Source: Oxytricha trifallax
Lineage: Eukaryota; Ciliophora; Spirotrichea; Sporadotrichida; Oxytrichidae
Assembly: GCA_000711775.1 (NCBI GenBank)
Contig: ARYC01000782.1
Location: 1-64,000 of the forward strand
Reading direction: 5' to 3'
Length of the DNA stretch: 64,000 bases
Below the pieces are notes generated by a model, which had not been told where the DNA came from, ran no database searches, and saw only the letters and a list, made by a program, of their open reading frames with translations. Below, in pieces: positions 51,470 through 62,369 of the stretch (position 1 is the stretch's first letter; every line of letters begins with the position of its first letter). The translations under genes were made by a program, and so were the position numbers.

Positions 51470-53002
51470 ATAATTTAATCTTAAATAATCAGCCATCATA
51501 GTTAATTTCTATTAATTCAACTATATATTTGGCATGTGATTTCAACTGGGACGATCTTTCCTTCTACGATGCATTGGTTAATCAACTGAATAAATAAAAT
51601 CAAAATTACAAATAAGAATTTACGATTAATAAAAACTTTATGTTAATTATATTTCATTGTAGTGCATTTAAATCATGTTAACTTTCTAGTATTTTTGATA
51701 ATTCCCCATATTTTTACAATTATGCCTCAAAAGCATGCTTGACATCTTCGAACACCTCATCAATTCCTCTGAGTGAGTTGATTCTAATTATTTTGCCTTT
51801 ACTAGCGAACAAGTCAACGATTGGCATTGTTTCATTTCTGAATGTATCAAATCTCATCATCAATCAATAAAAGTAACTGTATTTCTTATAAGTAAGGGGT
51901 TTTAGGGGGGAGGGACACAATTATAATAATTTGTAAAATATATATATTGGGAATACAGTAATGTTATCATCATTTCTACCACTGGTCTTGGATCTCTCCA
52001 TAATTCTGTTAATCATGGTCTCTTCATCAGCATCCATGAATAATACGAAGGGTACTTCAACCAAGTCATTCATAACTCTTGACCAGCAATCACTAAAAAA
52101 TAATTTTATTAATTAACATAAGAAATCAACTATAAAAACATTAGAACTAATAGATATGAATGAACTTTATGTGACTTTAATTAGATATTAATAGTTTCTT
52201 ATATATTTATTGAATCATAGTTGTCTTGATTTCTTGGGAAACCATCGATAAGGAACCTCTTCTCAGCCCATCCCTTCTTTTCCATGCCCTTCTTGAGCAG
52301 TTGGCAAGTGATATGAGAGGGTACTATGCACCCATTTAATATCACTTGGTTAATCAACTGAGCTGTCTCACTCCCTGAGTCTCTCTAAAAAAAACAAAAT
52401 TAGGTCAAGACAAACGTTGTTTCTTAATGAATTCTTAATATTGATTAAAATTGCGTCATATTGATATTGTTCAAATGAAAAAGTTTCATTTTTACCATTT
52501 AAAATTTCCTTATTTGATTAGTTTTTGTAACATATTTTTTAAACAATAATTTATGATATCATCAAAGAATAACCAATAAAAATCTTTTTCAAAAATAAAC
52601 CACAAACTGTGTTATTAATGTGAAAATATGTTTCTCAATATTATATTTTCAACCTATATATCCACTTTATACCTACCTCTTCTCTAAGGAGATCTCCAGC
52701 TGATAAATGAGCGAACCCATATTATTCAACCATCTTGGCGCATTGTGTACCTTTACCTGAACCTGGACCTCTATATTAAAACAATCATTAACATCATCTT
52801 TTTATCATCAATCATTAAAAATATTAATTTTAGTCCACAAACATCACATTTCCACATCAGTCACTTATTAATTGTGAAAGGTTTTATTGGCACTCTTTTT
52901 TTTAGAAAATTGTTTGTAATTCATTGTTATAGTATGATGGAATTTTTATGATATGTAAACTTACCCAAGTACAAAGAAAACAACTGGTTTAGCGTCTACC
53001 AT
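51441..53002 (-). CDS. UMP-CMP kinase, scrambled gene, 215 aa
   Basis: UMP-CMP kinase transfers the ATP gamma-phosphate to UMP or CMP in pyrimidine nucleotide synthesis. Start ATG 53002-53000, stop TGA 51656-51654. Residues: P-loop GGPGSGKGTQ (13-22), HLSAGDLLRE (34-43), FLIDGFPRNQDN (88-99) and lid SGRNDDNIESLRKRF (137-151). Introns at 52964-52771 and 52676-52385 (GTAAGT/GTAGGT...AG) and an IES at 52217-52093 are removed. The bases for lid residues IESLRKR are missing between 51960 and 51855 but lie at 51469-51441, beyond the stop codon, flanked by GATAACATT and GAGATT, which occur at the expected ends of the gap. Using segment order 1-2-4-3 the CDS is 648 nt, 215 codons plus stop, normal for the family. 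A duplicate of residues 58-70 lies at 51529-51589. Confidence 0.93.
51470..51528. other. Spacer between displaced kinase segments
   Basis: 59 bp AT-rich DNA expected to be eliminated. Confidence 0.6.
51529..51589 (-). other. Alternative kinase cassette (residues 58-70)
   Basis: Minus strand reads QLINQ-CIVEGKIVPVEIT-CQ. It begins with TCAGTTGATTAACCAA (51589-51574), identical to 52361-52346 inside the gene, and ends with TGCCAA (51534-51529), identical to 52306-52301. Exactly 39 bases separate the two repeats at both places. The resident version encodes VILNGCIVPSHIT; seven of thirteen residues agree, and the cassette is closer to the family consensus EGKIVPVEIT. Both read in frame. Confidence 0.85.
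51856..51959. other. Eliminated DNA at the scrambled junction
   Basis: Separates kinase segments 2 and 4, with different pointers at its two ends, so it cannot be cut out by simple pointer pairing. It contains the telomere-like run GGGGTTTTAGGGG at 51896-51908. Confidence 0.8.
52093..52217. other. IES, pointer AATCA
   Basis: 125 bp; pointers at 52088-52092 and 52213-52217. Removal joins FPRNQDNY to DCWSRVM in frame. Confidence 0.9.
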
Positions 53003-53393
53003 TTATATATTGATTCCGAAAGATCTTTTAATTACTAAATTTTTAATTCCTACACTCTCATTATATTAATTTAACATATTTTGAATATTTAAAAACTATA
53101 TATGAAACTACATAAAAAATAGCAAAAAAAGAATGATAAATAAATTTTATTACTACTCTATTAGAGAGAGTGGGCTGCAGAAATTTTATTAAGAGTTCTG
53201 GTGGTTTTACTTAAAAACTTATTAATTAACATTTATAAATTTTCTATTATTTGTGTATAAAAGGTATTCATCTGATATATTTATAAATTGTTGAGATATT
53301 TGGATGTGCTATTGACTAAGAAGATGAACAAATAGAAGAAATAATTATAATAATAATAATTAAAAATAAAAATATTAAATTCTTTCCAATATC

Positions 53394-55210
53394 ATGGCAA
53401 CAGCTACTGATGGATAATTTAAATTTAAATTTATAGAAATATTAATCGCTTAGACGCACCAGATAATCAGCTTTATAACAAATTAATTTATATTATATTT
53501 TTAAAGATAGATATAGAAGTGAAAGATAAATAAAATAAATATTATGCGTATAAATAAAGCTCAAGATGACAATATAATTTTATTTTAAAGTTGAAACTAT
53601 AATAATTTAATCAGAAAATCCCATTTAATTAACTATGGAATCTTATCATTCACATGTATTTAATTAAAAACTTTTTCCTATAAAATTATTTAATCAATAT
53701 TTTAATAAATTCACACTTAAATATCCCATCTCAAGGTTAGACCAATAAAATATCGCCTGCAGTATCTCCCAGAGACGATCCCAATCACCCAGATCATCAT
53801 AAGAAGCACCATATAAAGATGTTCAATAACCCATATGCTGCCAAGAAAATTGAGCTTACTAATAATATCAATATTAGCAAGCAATCTGTTGTTGAGATAT
53901 TTGAGTTGTCTGATTTATATAGAGCTTGAGTTTTTAAGAAAACATTTTACTATACTACTAGTAAATTCATGAACAAATAGCCATCGCATGTGGAGACGGT
54001 ACAATTAGAATCTACAATTTAGCTCAACCATCGCAGACATCAGCTCAAGTAATTAAAACTCACTCTTAAGGCGGTGATAGCGCCGTAGAGACTGCAGTTA
54101 CTAGTGTGAAATGGAAGAAACATAAGGAAAGCTAGAGTGATTCAATGATGGATTACTCTATCGGGGTTGATCAATAGCCTTTGCATGATAAAAGCAAAGA
54201 ATTGCCCAATATTATGGTAATTTAAATGAGTTCATCAGCCAGAATTATCATAGTATGGATAATTTAAGGAGATTTCTGTGAAGTATCACAAGCAAACTTT
54301 TACTCGCTAGTTTCTATAAATCATATAATTTTAGTAATTTACAGATATCTTTGATAAATCAGCTTTATACTTTGGATTTCGATAAGTCAGGATATACAGT
54401 CGCAACAGGTGGAAAAGATACATTTATCAGACTTTATGATGCCACAACCAAAGATTTAAAACAAACTTTACATTCCTCTAAGACCTTGGTTGGGCACTCT
54501 AACAGAGTTTAGTGCATTAAATTTAGTCCCCTTAAAGACGAACTTCTCTATACATCAAATATTTTGAATTAAAAAAATATCTGATTAAAGACTTTAATGC
54601 TATTATATACAGGAGGATGGGACAAAGTTATTAATCTCTACGACATAAGAGAAGAGGGCCCAGTCTAATAAATTAATGGTCCACAAATTTAAGGGGAAGC
54701 TATAGACATCAGACATCAAGATGGTATCTTATTAACAGGCAGTTGTCAACCAAACGACTGTATTTAGCTCTGGGATCTCAGAAAAACTCACACTCCACTT
54801 AGAACTATCGATTGGGATGGTGGTGATAAAGATGCTAGTGGTTAATGGATAAATCTTTTCTAGGAGTAATATGAGAGTCATTAGAAGCTTTTGGGTGAAG
54901 CAAGTGCCATGCTATATACTTGCAAGTTTGATATTATACTGTAAAACATTTATCTATCAATTCAACTTCGTTCATATTTTATGATATCACAGGGGAGTTC
55001 ATTTATGCGGCTGGAGGTTCAGGCAAAAACGAATTCCGTGTCTTTAACTACTCTGATGGCCAATTAATTTCATGCATCCACGAATTTGCAGGCAGTATTT
55101 TTTCGATGGATGTCTCAAAACGTGCTGGCACCAATAAAGTCGCGTTTGGTAGTTCTGATTCACATCTCAGAGTGATTCATGTCGTCGATAATAAGAAGTA
55201 GATTTAATGA
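53394..55210 (+). CDS. WD40-repeat protein, 440 aa, 5 IESs
   Basis: Start ATG 53394 (MATATDGQFKFKF), stop TGA 55208-55210. With five IESs removed and no introns the CDS is 1323 nt, 440 codons plus stop. Several WD40 blades are visible: EQIAIACGDGTIRIYNL (ending IYN in place of WD), TVATGGKDTFIRLYDATTKD, KTLVGHSNRVQCIKFSP followed by LLYTGGWDKVINLYDIR, ILLTGSCQPNDCIQLWDLRK, EFIYAAGGSGKNEFRVFNY and KVAFGSSDSHLRVIHVV, enough for a seven-bladed propeller. Such proteins are scaffolds; no specific partner can be named. The N-terminal His/Pro-rich segment (PRDDPNHPDHHKKHH) precedes MFNNPYAAKKIELT. That internal Met at 53819 is an alternative start, but the first pointer pair joins in frame to the upstream ATG. 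The gene is divergent from the kinase, 392 bp away. Confidence 0.9.
53456..53742. other. IES, pointer TTAGAC
   Basis: 287 bp, the longest IES here; pointers at 53450-53455 and 53737-53742, in phase. Confidence 0.8.
53914..53972. other. IES, pointer TGA
   Basis: 59 bp; pointers at 53911-53913 and 53970-53972. Only 3 bp, but it removes an in-frame stop and yields FELSEQIAIACGDG. Confidence 0.8.
54324..54361. other. IES, pointer ATAAATCA
   Basis: 38 bp; pointers at 54316-54323 and 54354-54361. The shortest well-supported IES in the window. Confidence 0.92.
54555..54611. other. IES, pointer TATACA
   Basis: 57 bp; pointers at 54549-54554 and 54606-54611. It splits a blade between ELLYT and GGWDKV. 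Confidence 0.93.
54935..54987. other. IES, pointer TGATAT
   Basis: 53 bp; pointers at 54929-54934 and 54982-54987, in phase. Confidence 0.92.
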
Positions 55211-55366
55211 TATATATATATTGATTACAGATAGATAAAATTAAATTAAATTGCTTTTTATTTGCTTGAATTTATTACTTTGTATTAATATCTATGAGAT
55301 TATAATAGAAAAACTAAAAGGATAATTATTTATAAAACAACAAAAATTATTATAATATAAAATAAA

Positions 55367-58300
55367 ATGTATCAATAAAGACACTAGAATCACTTGCAAG
55401 TATTGAATAAACTAATTAAAAACAGTTCCACTAGTGTGGATCTTTTCCCCTAATTTCCTCTAAACTCTGAGCGTGCAACTCTACCAAAATAGAAAATTCA
55501 TTCCTCAATTCCAGAAAACGCAAAATCTTCAACTAGACCCTTGACTTCTCTGAAAGCCAGGCCTAACAACAGTATCATTGAAAATGGATAACATTCCAAC
55601 ACAGTTTTGACTTAAAACCAGAAGATGCCCTAATTATTGAAATATCAATAGTTTTAGCAATAACAGCAACTGATGTCAACTTACAATCAATCAACAAACA
55701 TTGAAGGAAGCAACGAGACTTTAACGAATACATAGGGTGTAATCTCCCAGAAACTTTTGAGATAAAAATCCAAACATTTATTCACTGATGCTTTATCCCA
55801 GAGTCACGCTCAAAATTAAACTATTAATTTAACTACAAACAGGCAGGGCATTAATGGCAGTGTCATCCAATCGAGTAGACCCTAGTCAAATATCAAGAAT
55901 CTAGCTGCGTAGTTGGCACTCTCAGTAAATTACACAAATACAAAGAAAACAACCCCACTTCTTAGGTAACCCACAACTACAGAATAAGAAGTTACAAGAT
56001 AGAGAAGCATTAAAAAATAGGTTAGTTCTTCCACTTTTCTACCCTATGGTCTAAGACCTAATGGTAAATTACAGAATAAATAAGGGAGAAAGTATAGTGA
56101 TAGCCCCTCAGAGAAATCTTCATTAGTTACAGTATCATCTGTTGACGGGAGTGATACCGAAATGAATGATGTAGTTATTGAAAATAAGAAAATGGGATAA
56201 TCCAAATCTACTAAATTGCTAATAAATTAGAGTAAAAATGCAACAAGTAAGTCTATACTGAAAAACACAAGCAACTTTTTTCCAGGGTTTTATATGTTTT
56301 AATTAAGATAAGTAACTTAATCAGCCGGTAGTAAACAAAAAACCTAAGAGCTTCATTTTCATAAGGAAATTTAAACCAATATTAAAACGCTTCCTAATCT
56401 TACAATAAACAGATGCAATACTAAAATCCAAATCTATCGAGTAAAAACAATTACTATTAGGAAAATTAGTCATCTCCTACATTAGATAAATTGAAGGAAG
56501 TGCTGAAAAGTTAATAGAAATAGTTTCTAATGAGTAATGGCAAGTAAGTGCTAAGGGATACTGAACTATAAAAAGAGGAACTGGAAACTCTGATTATAAT
56601 AGATTAATTCTTATGTAATTATCAATAATTTATATAATATAATAATATTCCAAAGGACACAGAGGACATAACTGAACTAGACGAGGTCAAGAAGTAATAC
56701 TATGGTAAGTTGGATGAAGAGAGAAGGAGAGCTTAAAGATTTTTTAAAATTAGAGATTATCAAAGTGCAAGAAGACATATAGATGAAATCATAAATTATC
56801 ATTGAATTCTGTCTAAAATTGAATATTTAAAATCTTTGACTTTAGTTTTGTGATTTATATTTATATTGAATGCTAAGTATGGCTTCCCATGCATATGATT
56901 TAGAAACAGTTGTTTACATATTTAATATTAAAACACTAAGGACTACATTTCACTTGAAAGCAGTTGTTTCTATATTTTTCGATGACTACCAATCAGCTCT
57001 AACAGCTTTTAGGTGTTTGAGAGATGTGGCTGCAGATGAAGAAAATGACTATAGCAAGATGCTCGCCTATGAGAATATGGGCAAGTGCTACAATTAAACA
57101 CATAAGTTTTTAATATATATTAGCCTTATATACAAGTAAAAGTATTTGTGAATGCCTTGAAAAACTACGAGAATGCGATAAAATGTTTCAAGAAGTAGTT
57201 AGAACTGGCTTGGAGACATAATGATGCATAGGAAGAATTAAGAGCGTATGAACAGTTGGGGATGTAGCACTACTACCTGGGAAATCTTGAAAAGAGTAAG
57301 TACTACAATGATTATTTCTACTATATAAGTTTCAATAATTATAATAATATAATGACAGATGTATGAGAGGGAAGACAGAGAAATAAAACTCTAAAATAAG
57401 GAGTTTATACAATGGATATAATTAGGCAAAATCCAATTATGAGGCTTCTGGTAAAAACGAGAGAGTAACATTTAAAAAGTTGAAGGAAATTCTGGAATCA
57501 TTCTAGTACATTAAAAATGATCTGGTGAGAAGCATTAAAAGGAAAATAATCGCTCAAACCTTTGGAACGGGGAATCTAAAATATGTTAATTTACTTAAAT
57601 TCTTAGTTTTGTAATAAGTAAAGGGGAGGTATTAGATTTTTTCATAATCTGTTGATATAAAAATTTTATCTTCAGGAAGCACTTGATTTCTACAGAAATG
57701 GTTTGATTTAGTCAGAAAGACCATTAAAACTAAAAGAAGGTTCACCTATTTCATAAATCTCAATGACTCACCTGCCCTCACCTCGAATGGTAATAGAAGA
57801 CAATAAAATGAAAAACGCATAATTGCTTCCTCATTTTGGGGATAATAGTGATCTCAATGAAAACTTCTTATAATTGTTAGTAATTAAGATTATTTAAATG
57901 ATTTATTTGATATAAAACTTATCAAAGAAAGACAAATTTTTACTAGCAGTTGCAAAGAACAAATCTAAAAATGGAATCTTAAGCAAAAAAGATCAAACTG
58001 AAGCGTAATAGGGAATATTCAAGGTTGCTGAGTAATATGGCGGGGATTTCCTAAGTGAACTTAATGTAATGAACCGTGGAAAAATCAAGTCTAATGAAAT
58101 CTTTTTAAAATCAATATGTAATTTCCCATTTATTCAAACTCTCTATGTGATATAGTAAAATTACAGGACTATATTTATAATGAAGTGTTGGAAGAATTTC
58201 GAGAGAAGCGCCTACGATCACAAAACATAAAAGGCGAGGTTGACATGAAGGAAGTGATTAGAAAGAAGAGCAGGACAAATGACTTCGCCATTAATCACCT

Positions 58301-59469
58301 ACTTTTTAGATTCTAGGAAAATGAGGATGTAGGATGCTGGGCTTGGGCATTTTTTGGGTGTACAAAAGGTTACTTTTTAATACTTTATATTGAGAAAAAC
58401 AAAATTTAATTATGAATAAATATTATACTTTGATAGATAACTAAGCTGTGAGAATTGATCTAATGAGCGAAGAATAAGCTTTGAAAATTCTAGATCCGCA
58501 AGGTTCTCGTAATATATAAGTTAAAGTAAAAATACTAAGTTTATGAATTGCTATTAAAATTTGATAAAATTTTTAGATAATTTAGGAAAAGGAGTTGGTA
58601 AGAAATCAATGATATTAAAAAAGAAAACTACTAACCTAACATCTTGTTAAAAATAAAAAAATATAAGAATAATTACAAAGTAAAGTATTTTGTAATATTC
58701 TCTATTAATTAATCTAGCAATGACATCCAGTAGCAAAACAACATATAAAGATTGAATTTATTTAAAAACGCCATGAATGCGAATAGCACGAATAATCTCT
58801 AAAATTATTTAAAGCGTGGTAGTATGATATATTAGGGTGGTAATGGAAATGGTTCTGACTCATTGATTATACATTTTTGTTTATTTAATAATTTACTATC
58901 TATCAATATTTATATTATGATTAGTGGCATGAATAATAGTAATTCAGGTGGCAGCGGCAATTAGGGTTTCGGTGGGTTCATGCTACAAGCCCAGAAAACC
59001 ATAAAAGACCTGGATAAACAGAAATAAATTAACAATATGCTGAGCTAGAGCTAGCAGAATTTACAAAAAGTCAATATCACTTTAATGGCTAGTGTGAAGT
59101 AGCCTCAGAATATAATATTTATATATATTATTATTATTATTATTATCAATATAAACCTATATTTCTCAGTGATAATATTTAATGATAATATTTTTAATAT
59201 ATATATATATATATATATATTATTCAAATCATAATATAAGACTGAAGAAATATAACGAATAAGTAAATTAAGCACTCTCAAATACAGCTAATCTGATATA
59301 AAGAAAACCACAATAATAACAGCAATAAGATATAGTAAACATTAATGTTTAAAATAATAATAGCAATTTTATGCAATAATCTGCTTTTGTTAATGATAAA
59401 AATACTAGTGGTATTAACTTATTTGGAAAAATGACACTTGGTGGTAGTGCTTCAATGAAATAATTATGA
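55367..59469 (+). CDS. TPR protein with long disordered ends, 1077 aa
   Basis: Start ATG 55367 (MYQQRHQNH), 157 bp after the WD40 stop; stop TGA 59467-59469. Nine IESs and introns 57585-57675, 58369-58436, 58509-58576 and 58680-58717 are removed to give 3234 nt, 1077 codons plus stop. Residues 1-~390 are Ser/Gln/Asn-rich and probably disordered. A charged helix (about 390-450) leads into tetratricopeptide repeats at about 465-570: SALTAFRCLRDVA, MLAYENMGKCYNALKNYENA followed by IKCFKKQLELA, and AYEQLGMQHYYLGNLEKSKY, with Gly8, Tyr11, Ala20 and Phe24 at the right spacing. The C-terminal half is helical and charged, ending in a Gly/Asn/Ser-rich low-complexity region (GSGNQGFGGFM) and SGINLFGKMTLGGSASMKQL. 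TPRs bind other proteins; the partner is unknown. The 38 bp intron is the least certain junction. Confidence 0.87.
56278..56318. other. IES, pointer AACTT
   Basis: 41 bp; pointers at 56273-56277 and 56314-56318; it corrects the reading frame. Confidence 0.88.
56803..56890. other. IES, pointer CAT
   Basis: 88 bp between CAT at 56800-56802 and 56888-56890. An in-phase ATGA pair nearby is an alternative; either removes in-frame TGAs. Confidence 0.6.
56916..56969. other. IES, pointer CAGTTGTTT
   Basis: 54 bp; pointers at 56907-56915 and 56961-56969. The segment between this and the previous IES is only about 26 bp long. Confidence 0.92.
57095..57153. other. IES, pointer AAT
   Basis: 59 bp; pointers at 57092-57094 and 57151-57153. 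The join creates a TPR with canonical spacing (GKCYNALKNYENAIKCF). Confidence 0.88.
57312..57355. other. IES, pointer AATGA
   Basis: 44 bp; pointers at 57307-57311 and 57351-57355; restores the frame. Confidence 0.9.
57867..57920. other. IES, pointer AAAACTT
   Basis: 54 bp; pointers at 57860-57866 and 57914-57920, in phase. Confidence 0.88.
58099..58184. other. IES, pointer TAATGAA
   Basis: 86 bp; pointers at 58092-58098 and 58178-58184; restores the frame (KSNEVLEEFREKRL). Confidence 0.92.
58870..58923. other. IES, pointer TGATTA
   Basis: 54 bp; pointers at 58864-58869 and 58918-58923, inside the Gly/Asn-rich region. Confidence 0.88.
59116..59239. other. IES, pointer AATATAA, with microsatellites
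   Basis: 124 bp; pointers at 59109-59115 and 59233-59239. It contains an (ATT)n tract near 59128-59152 and a (TA)n tract near 59198-59222. Confidence 0.88.
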
Positions 59470-59944
59470 TTTAATGATATATAAAGTATTAGTTTTGCTT
59501 ATATTTACACTTGAATTTTCGTAATATTTAATTCAAATATTAAGAGAATTACAAAGAATTATGAATTAAACATCTTAGGTTTCTCAAAGAATGTTCCAAT
59601 TAAGAAGATATCAAGTAAGTGGATATTTGTAAAATTTCATTATTTTACTTTAGAGAGATTAGAGGAAGATAATTAGTAAAAAATAACTTATATATTGATT
59701 TGTAATAAGGAATGGACGCACTTGCCTATTTGAAGCTTTATTATTAGTTTTGTAGATTTTTAAATAAATTATGTCGTTTAATTTTCACAAAACTTAGAAT
59801 CAAGAAATGAATTTGGGTCAAATGTAATCCAAACTAAAAAAATAATTAATGAATTACTTAAAGAATCCTTTATATATCCAATTAGAATATTTTCTTATTA
59901 TAATGAGCTATTCATTGATAGCTCATAATTCTATCTATTCGATT
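59470..59944. other. Convergent intergenic region
   Basis: 475 bp between the TPR and methyltransferase stop codons; AT-rich, no coding stretch or telomere repeat seen. Confidence 0.5.
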
Positions 59945-62369
59945 TCAGCTTTATTACTGTATATCTGAATCTTAACTCTCTTCGTAGTTTTAAGTGTATT
60001 TTGCAGTTGGGCCTCCACCCCCATAGCTGGTCCTTAGGCTACTTTTTAACTTTATTCCAGCGCTATTTTATGGGTTATTATTCATAAAATAATCTATAAA
60101 TTGATTAAAAATCATAATAACTTATGTTTTTAAGATATTCACACTCAGAGACCCTTGAGTTTAAGTGGAACAACTACCGTCTGCAGTGACAGAACTCTAT
60201 TGTTAATTTTGACATGGTTTTAATACATAACAGATATATTCTTTAGTTTTTCCTAAGTCTTGGTAAGTTCTGGATTCCTCAGCACTTGCTAAGAAGTTTC
60301 TTAATATCCTGACTTTAAAAAATAGTCTTATTTAAGCAAAATTAAATTGTTTAATGACTATGTATTTGTTCTCTGAAATAGTTTGAATCAGTCTCTCAGA
60401 CCTCGACTTATCTAAATTCATTGCATGCTTAACATTAATCGTCAGAATTTCTTTCTTTTCAATTTGATAAAGTGCGTCTTTGAAGATTGTTTCCATACGT
60501 TCTAAATCCTTCTTATAGAAGATATCCACTATGATTACCGATCCATTATTTTCCTCTATGAGAGGTCTCATATTCCATATAAAAATTATTATTTTTATGA
60601 TGCTTTAATCTAGTCATATATGAGGAGGTAAATTGATTTAAAACTTATTTTTTATATGTGATAAATTCCTTAAAGTATTGAAAGGGTTAGATAGGCAATG
60701 GAAAGTTTCAATGCAAAGCACTAAGTCAAAAACTTATTTTTTTAGGAATTTAGTCTTGTGTAATTTCTCTGCGTCACCCTATTTTAAAATTACGTCGACA
60801 TTAGCTCAAATTTAAGAAATGATTTTTTAAGCATAGTATGAAACATGATTAAAACTATGATACATATGAAATATATAATACTCTTAGACTTCTCATGTTT
60901 TCAAGAAAGATTTGTATATCTTTATATAAAATTTAAAAATGGTCGGAAAATTGTTAAATAGCAAGCAACTTTTATATAATAAGTTATATTGAGTTTATTT
61001 TAAATAATAATTTACATTTTATATATCTGACGCAAATAGATATCATAAGAAAAAAATCTTTTAAATTGACTTACCTAATAATAGAACAAATTCTCAATTT
61101 CTCTGAATCTTTAATTACAAAATCTGATATTTTAATGGCTGAAATCTATACCCACTGCTTCAATTGGCTCATAATATTTGGACAGGAAAGCCAATCCTCC
61201 TCCTCTACCGCTTCCAACATCTAAAATTCTCTTGTCTGACAAAGCTTCCAAGTTTTTAACGCCTATCAATGAAAATATTAACATTTGTTTGGAACAAATA
61301 TAGAGAATATGTTACCTAAAGCAGCGAAATGGTACATTTGATACTAAAACTGATTCTTTCTGTCATTTTTTGCTACTAACTTTATTGTCTCTCCAGTTTG
61401 AGTTAGAATTGCATATCCACAATTGAAACTTGTCAATTTCGTTTCATTTTGCATGTACCTAAATATAGAATGTTAGATTGAGGATAATAGTGTATCTCAT
61501 ACTTAATCATTATAAATTGAAAGTAAAAAGGGGAAAAATTATTTGATTTGGAGTGAAAATTTAAAAATAAAATTAAAAAATATTAAATAAAACTTACCAA
61601 GCAAAGAGATTATAGACAGCTTTCCAGATTAATTTTCGGCACCATGTCGTTTTATACATCATATAGTAAAACAATTTCTCAACAAAATTGAAAACCTTCT
61701 CTCCAACCTATTATTATACATTTAGCTCCCACAATAAAACAATTTCTAATACTTACTTTAGTGTATCTGAATGTCAGAATATAAAATTTTATCATAATAA
61801 TTTGAAGGGTAATTTATAATATTTATAAAAATATAATCTAGAATGATAAGTATACCAGCTGGGCACCAAAGGATGGCAAGGGGTATCCAAAGTGGACTTG
61901 TAAATATGATGAGAATTAGTACCCAGAAACCAAGACCAACTATGGTGAACAACATACTACTTTGCAAAAAAATCTCATTTTAAAAATTCTAAATTAAAAA
62001 AGGGGGGGTTGGCGGGGTTTGTTTTATTATGCTTAACAATTAATATAAATCTCGAGCAATACAATCATTGAAAACAATAGACACTTCAATAGGAACTTTG
62101 CAGTCTTTCTGGTTCTATAAAGAAACTATGAGCACACAGGTTTATAGAAAAAATATTGATTGATAGGGGGTGCTATAGGAAAATGGAACAAAAGTCTCAC
62201 TTAGTGATTTAGTTTTTTCTAAATGTATATTTATGTTTTTTCATACTTTTTGGAAAAGTAAGCGTAAATGATCTCCAATTTATTTTTATATAAATCGTTT
62301 ATTTTTATTAGATAAATTTGTTATCAAATTCCATCTTTATTATAAATTATCCAAGTCCTCACGATTCAT
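59945..62369 (-). CDS. Membrane-linked SAM methyltransferase, 494 aa
   Basis: Start ATG 62369-62367 (MNREDLDNL), stop TGA 59947-59945. Five IESs and introns 61756-61708, 61597-61459, 61315-61263 and 61074-60779 are removed to give 1485 nt, 494 codons plus stop. A hydrophobic hairpin (about 66-107: SMLFTIVGLGFWVLILIIF, PLWIPLAILWCPAGILII) suggests membrane anchoring. A class I methyltransferase domain follows: motif I RILDVGSGRGGG (213-224), acidic VGIDFSHQNIRFCN, FYYQGDAEKL, FDLVLCIETFHC and VIIVDIFYK. This fits small-molecule or lipid methyltransferases; the substrate is unknown. The tail is Gln/Ser-rich and ends DSDIQQQS. The N-terminus is uncertain: the frame is open upstream and gene-like exons lie at 62730-63000 on the same strand. 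Confidence 0.85.
60085..60141. other. IES, pointer TATTCA
   Basis: 57 bp; pointers at 60079-60084 and 60136-60141. The length is a multiple of three and holds no stop, so retention would also leave an open frame. Confidence 0.7.
60574..60657. other. IES, pointer ATAT
   Basis: 84 bp; pointers at 60570-60573 and 60654-60657. It removes an in-frame TGA and joins LRNLSH to MRPLIEENN. Confidence 0.8.
60779..61074 (-). other. 296 bp intron, or IES with pointer CCTA
   Basis: Minus strand shows GTAAGT...ATAG at its ends, and also TAGG at both borders, so intron splicing and IES excision give the same product (FYYQ-GDAE). Its length is above the other introns in the gene. Confidence 0.6.
61784..61835. 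other. IES, pointer AATATA
   Basis: 52 bp; pointers at 61778-61783 and 61830-61835; restores the frame into FRYTKVGEKVFN. Confidence 0.88.
61967..62102. other. IES, pointer ACTTTGCA, with G-rich run
   Basis: 136 bp; pointers at 61959-61966 and 62095-62102. It contains GGGGGGGTTGGCGGGGTTTG at 62002-62021. Confidence 0.88.
62184..62257. other. IES, pointer GGAAAA
   Basis: 74 bp; pointers at 62178-62183 and 62252-62257, in phase (LRLLF-LQHPLS). Confidence 0.75.

Noticed and set aside
52745..52951. Plus-strand 68-codon ORF within the kinase intron
   Set aside because: It overlaps the GTAAGT...ATAG intron on the opposite strand and has no protein-like character.
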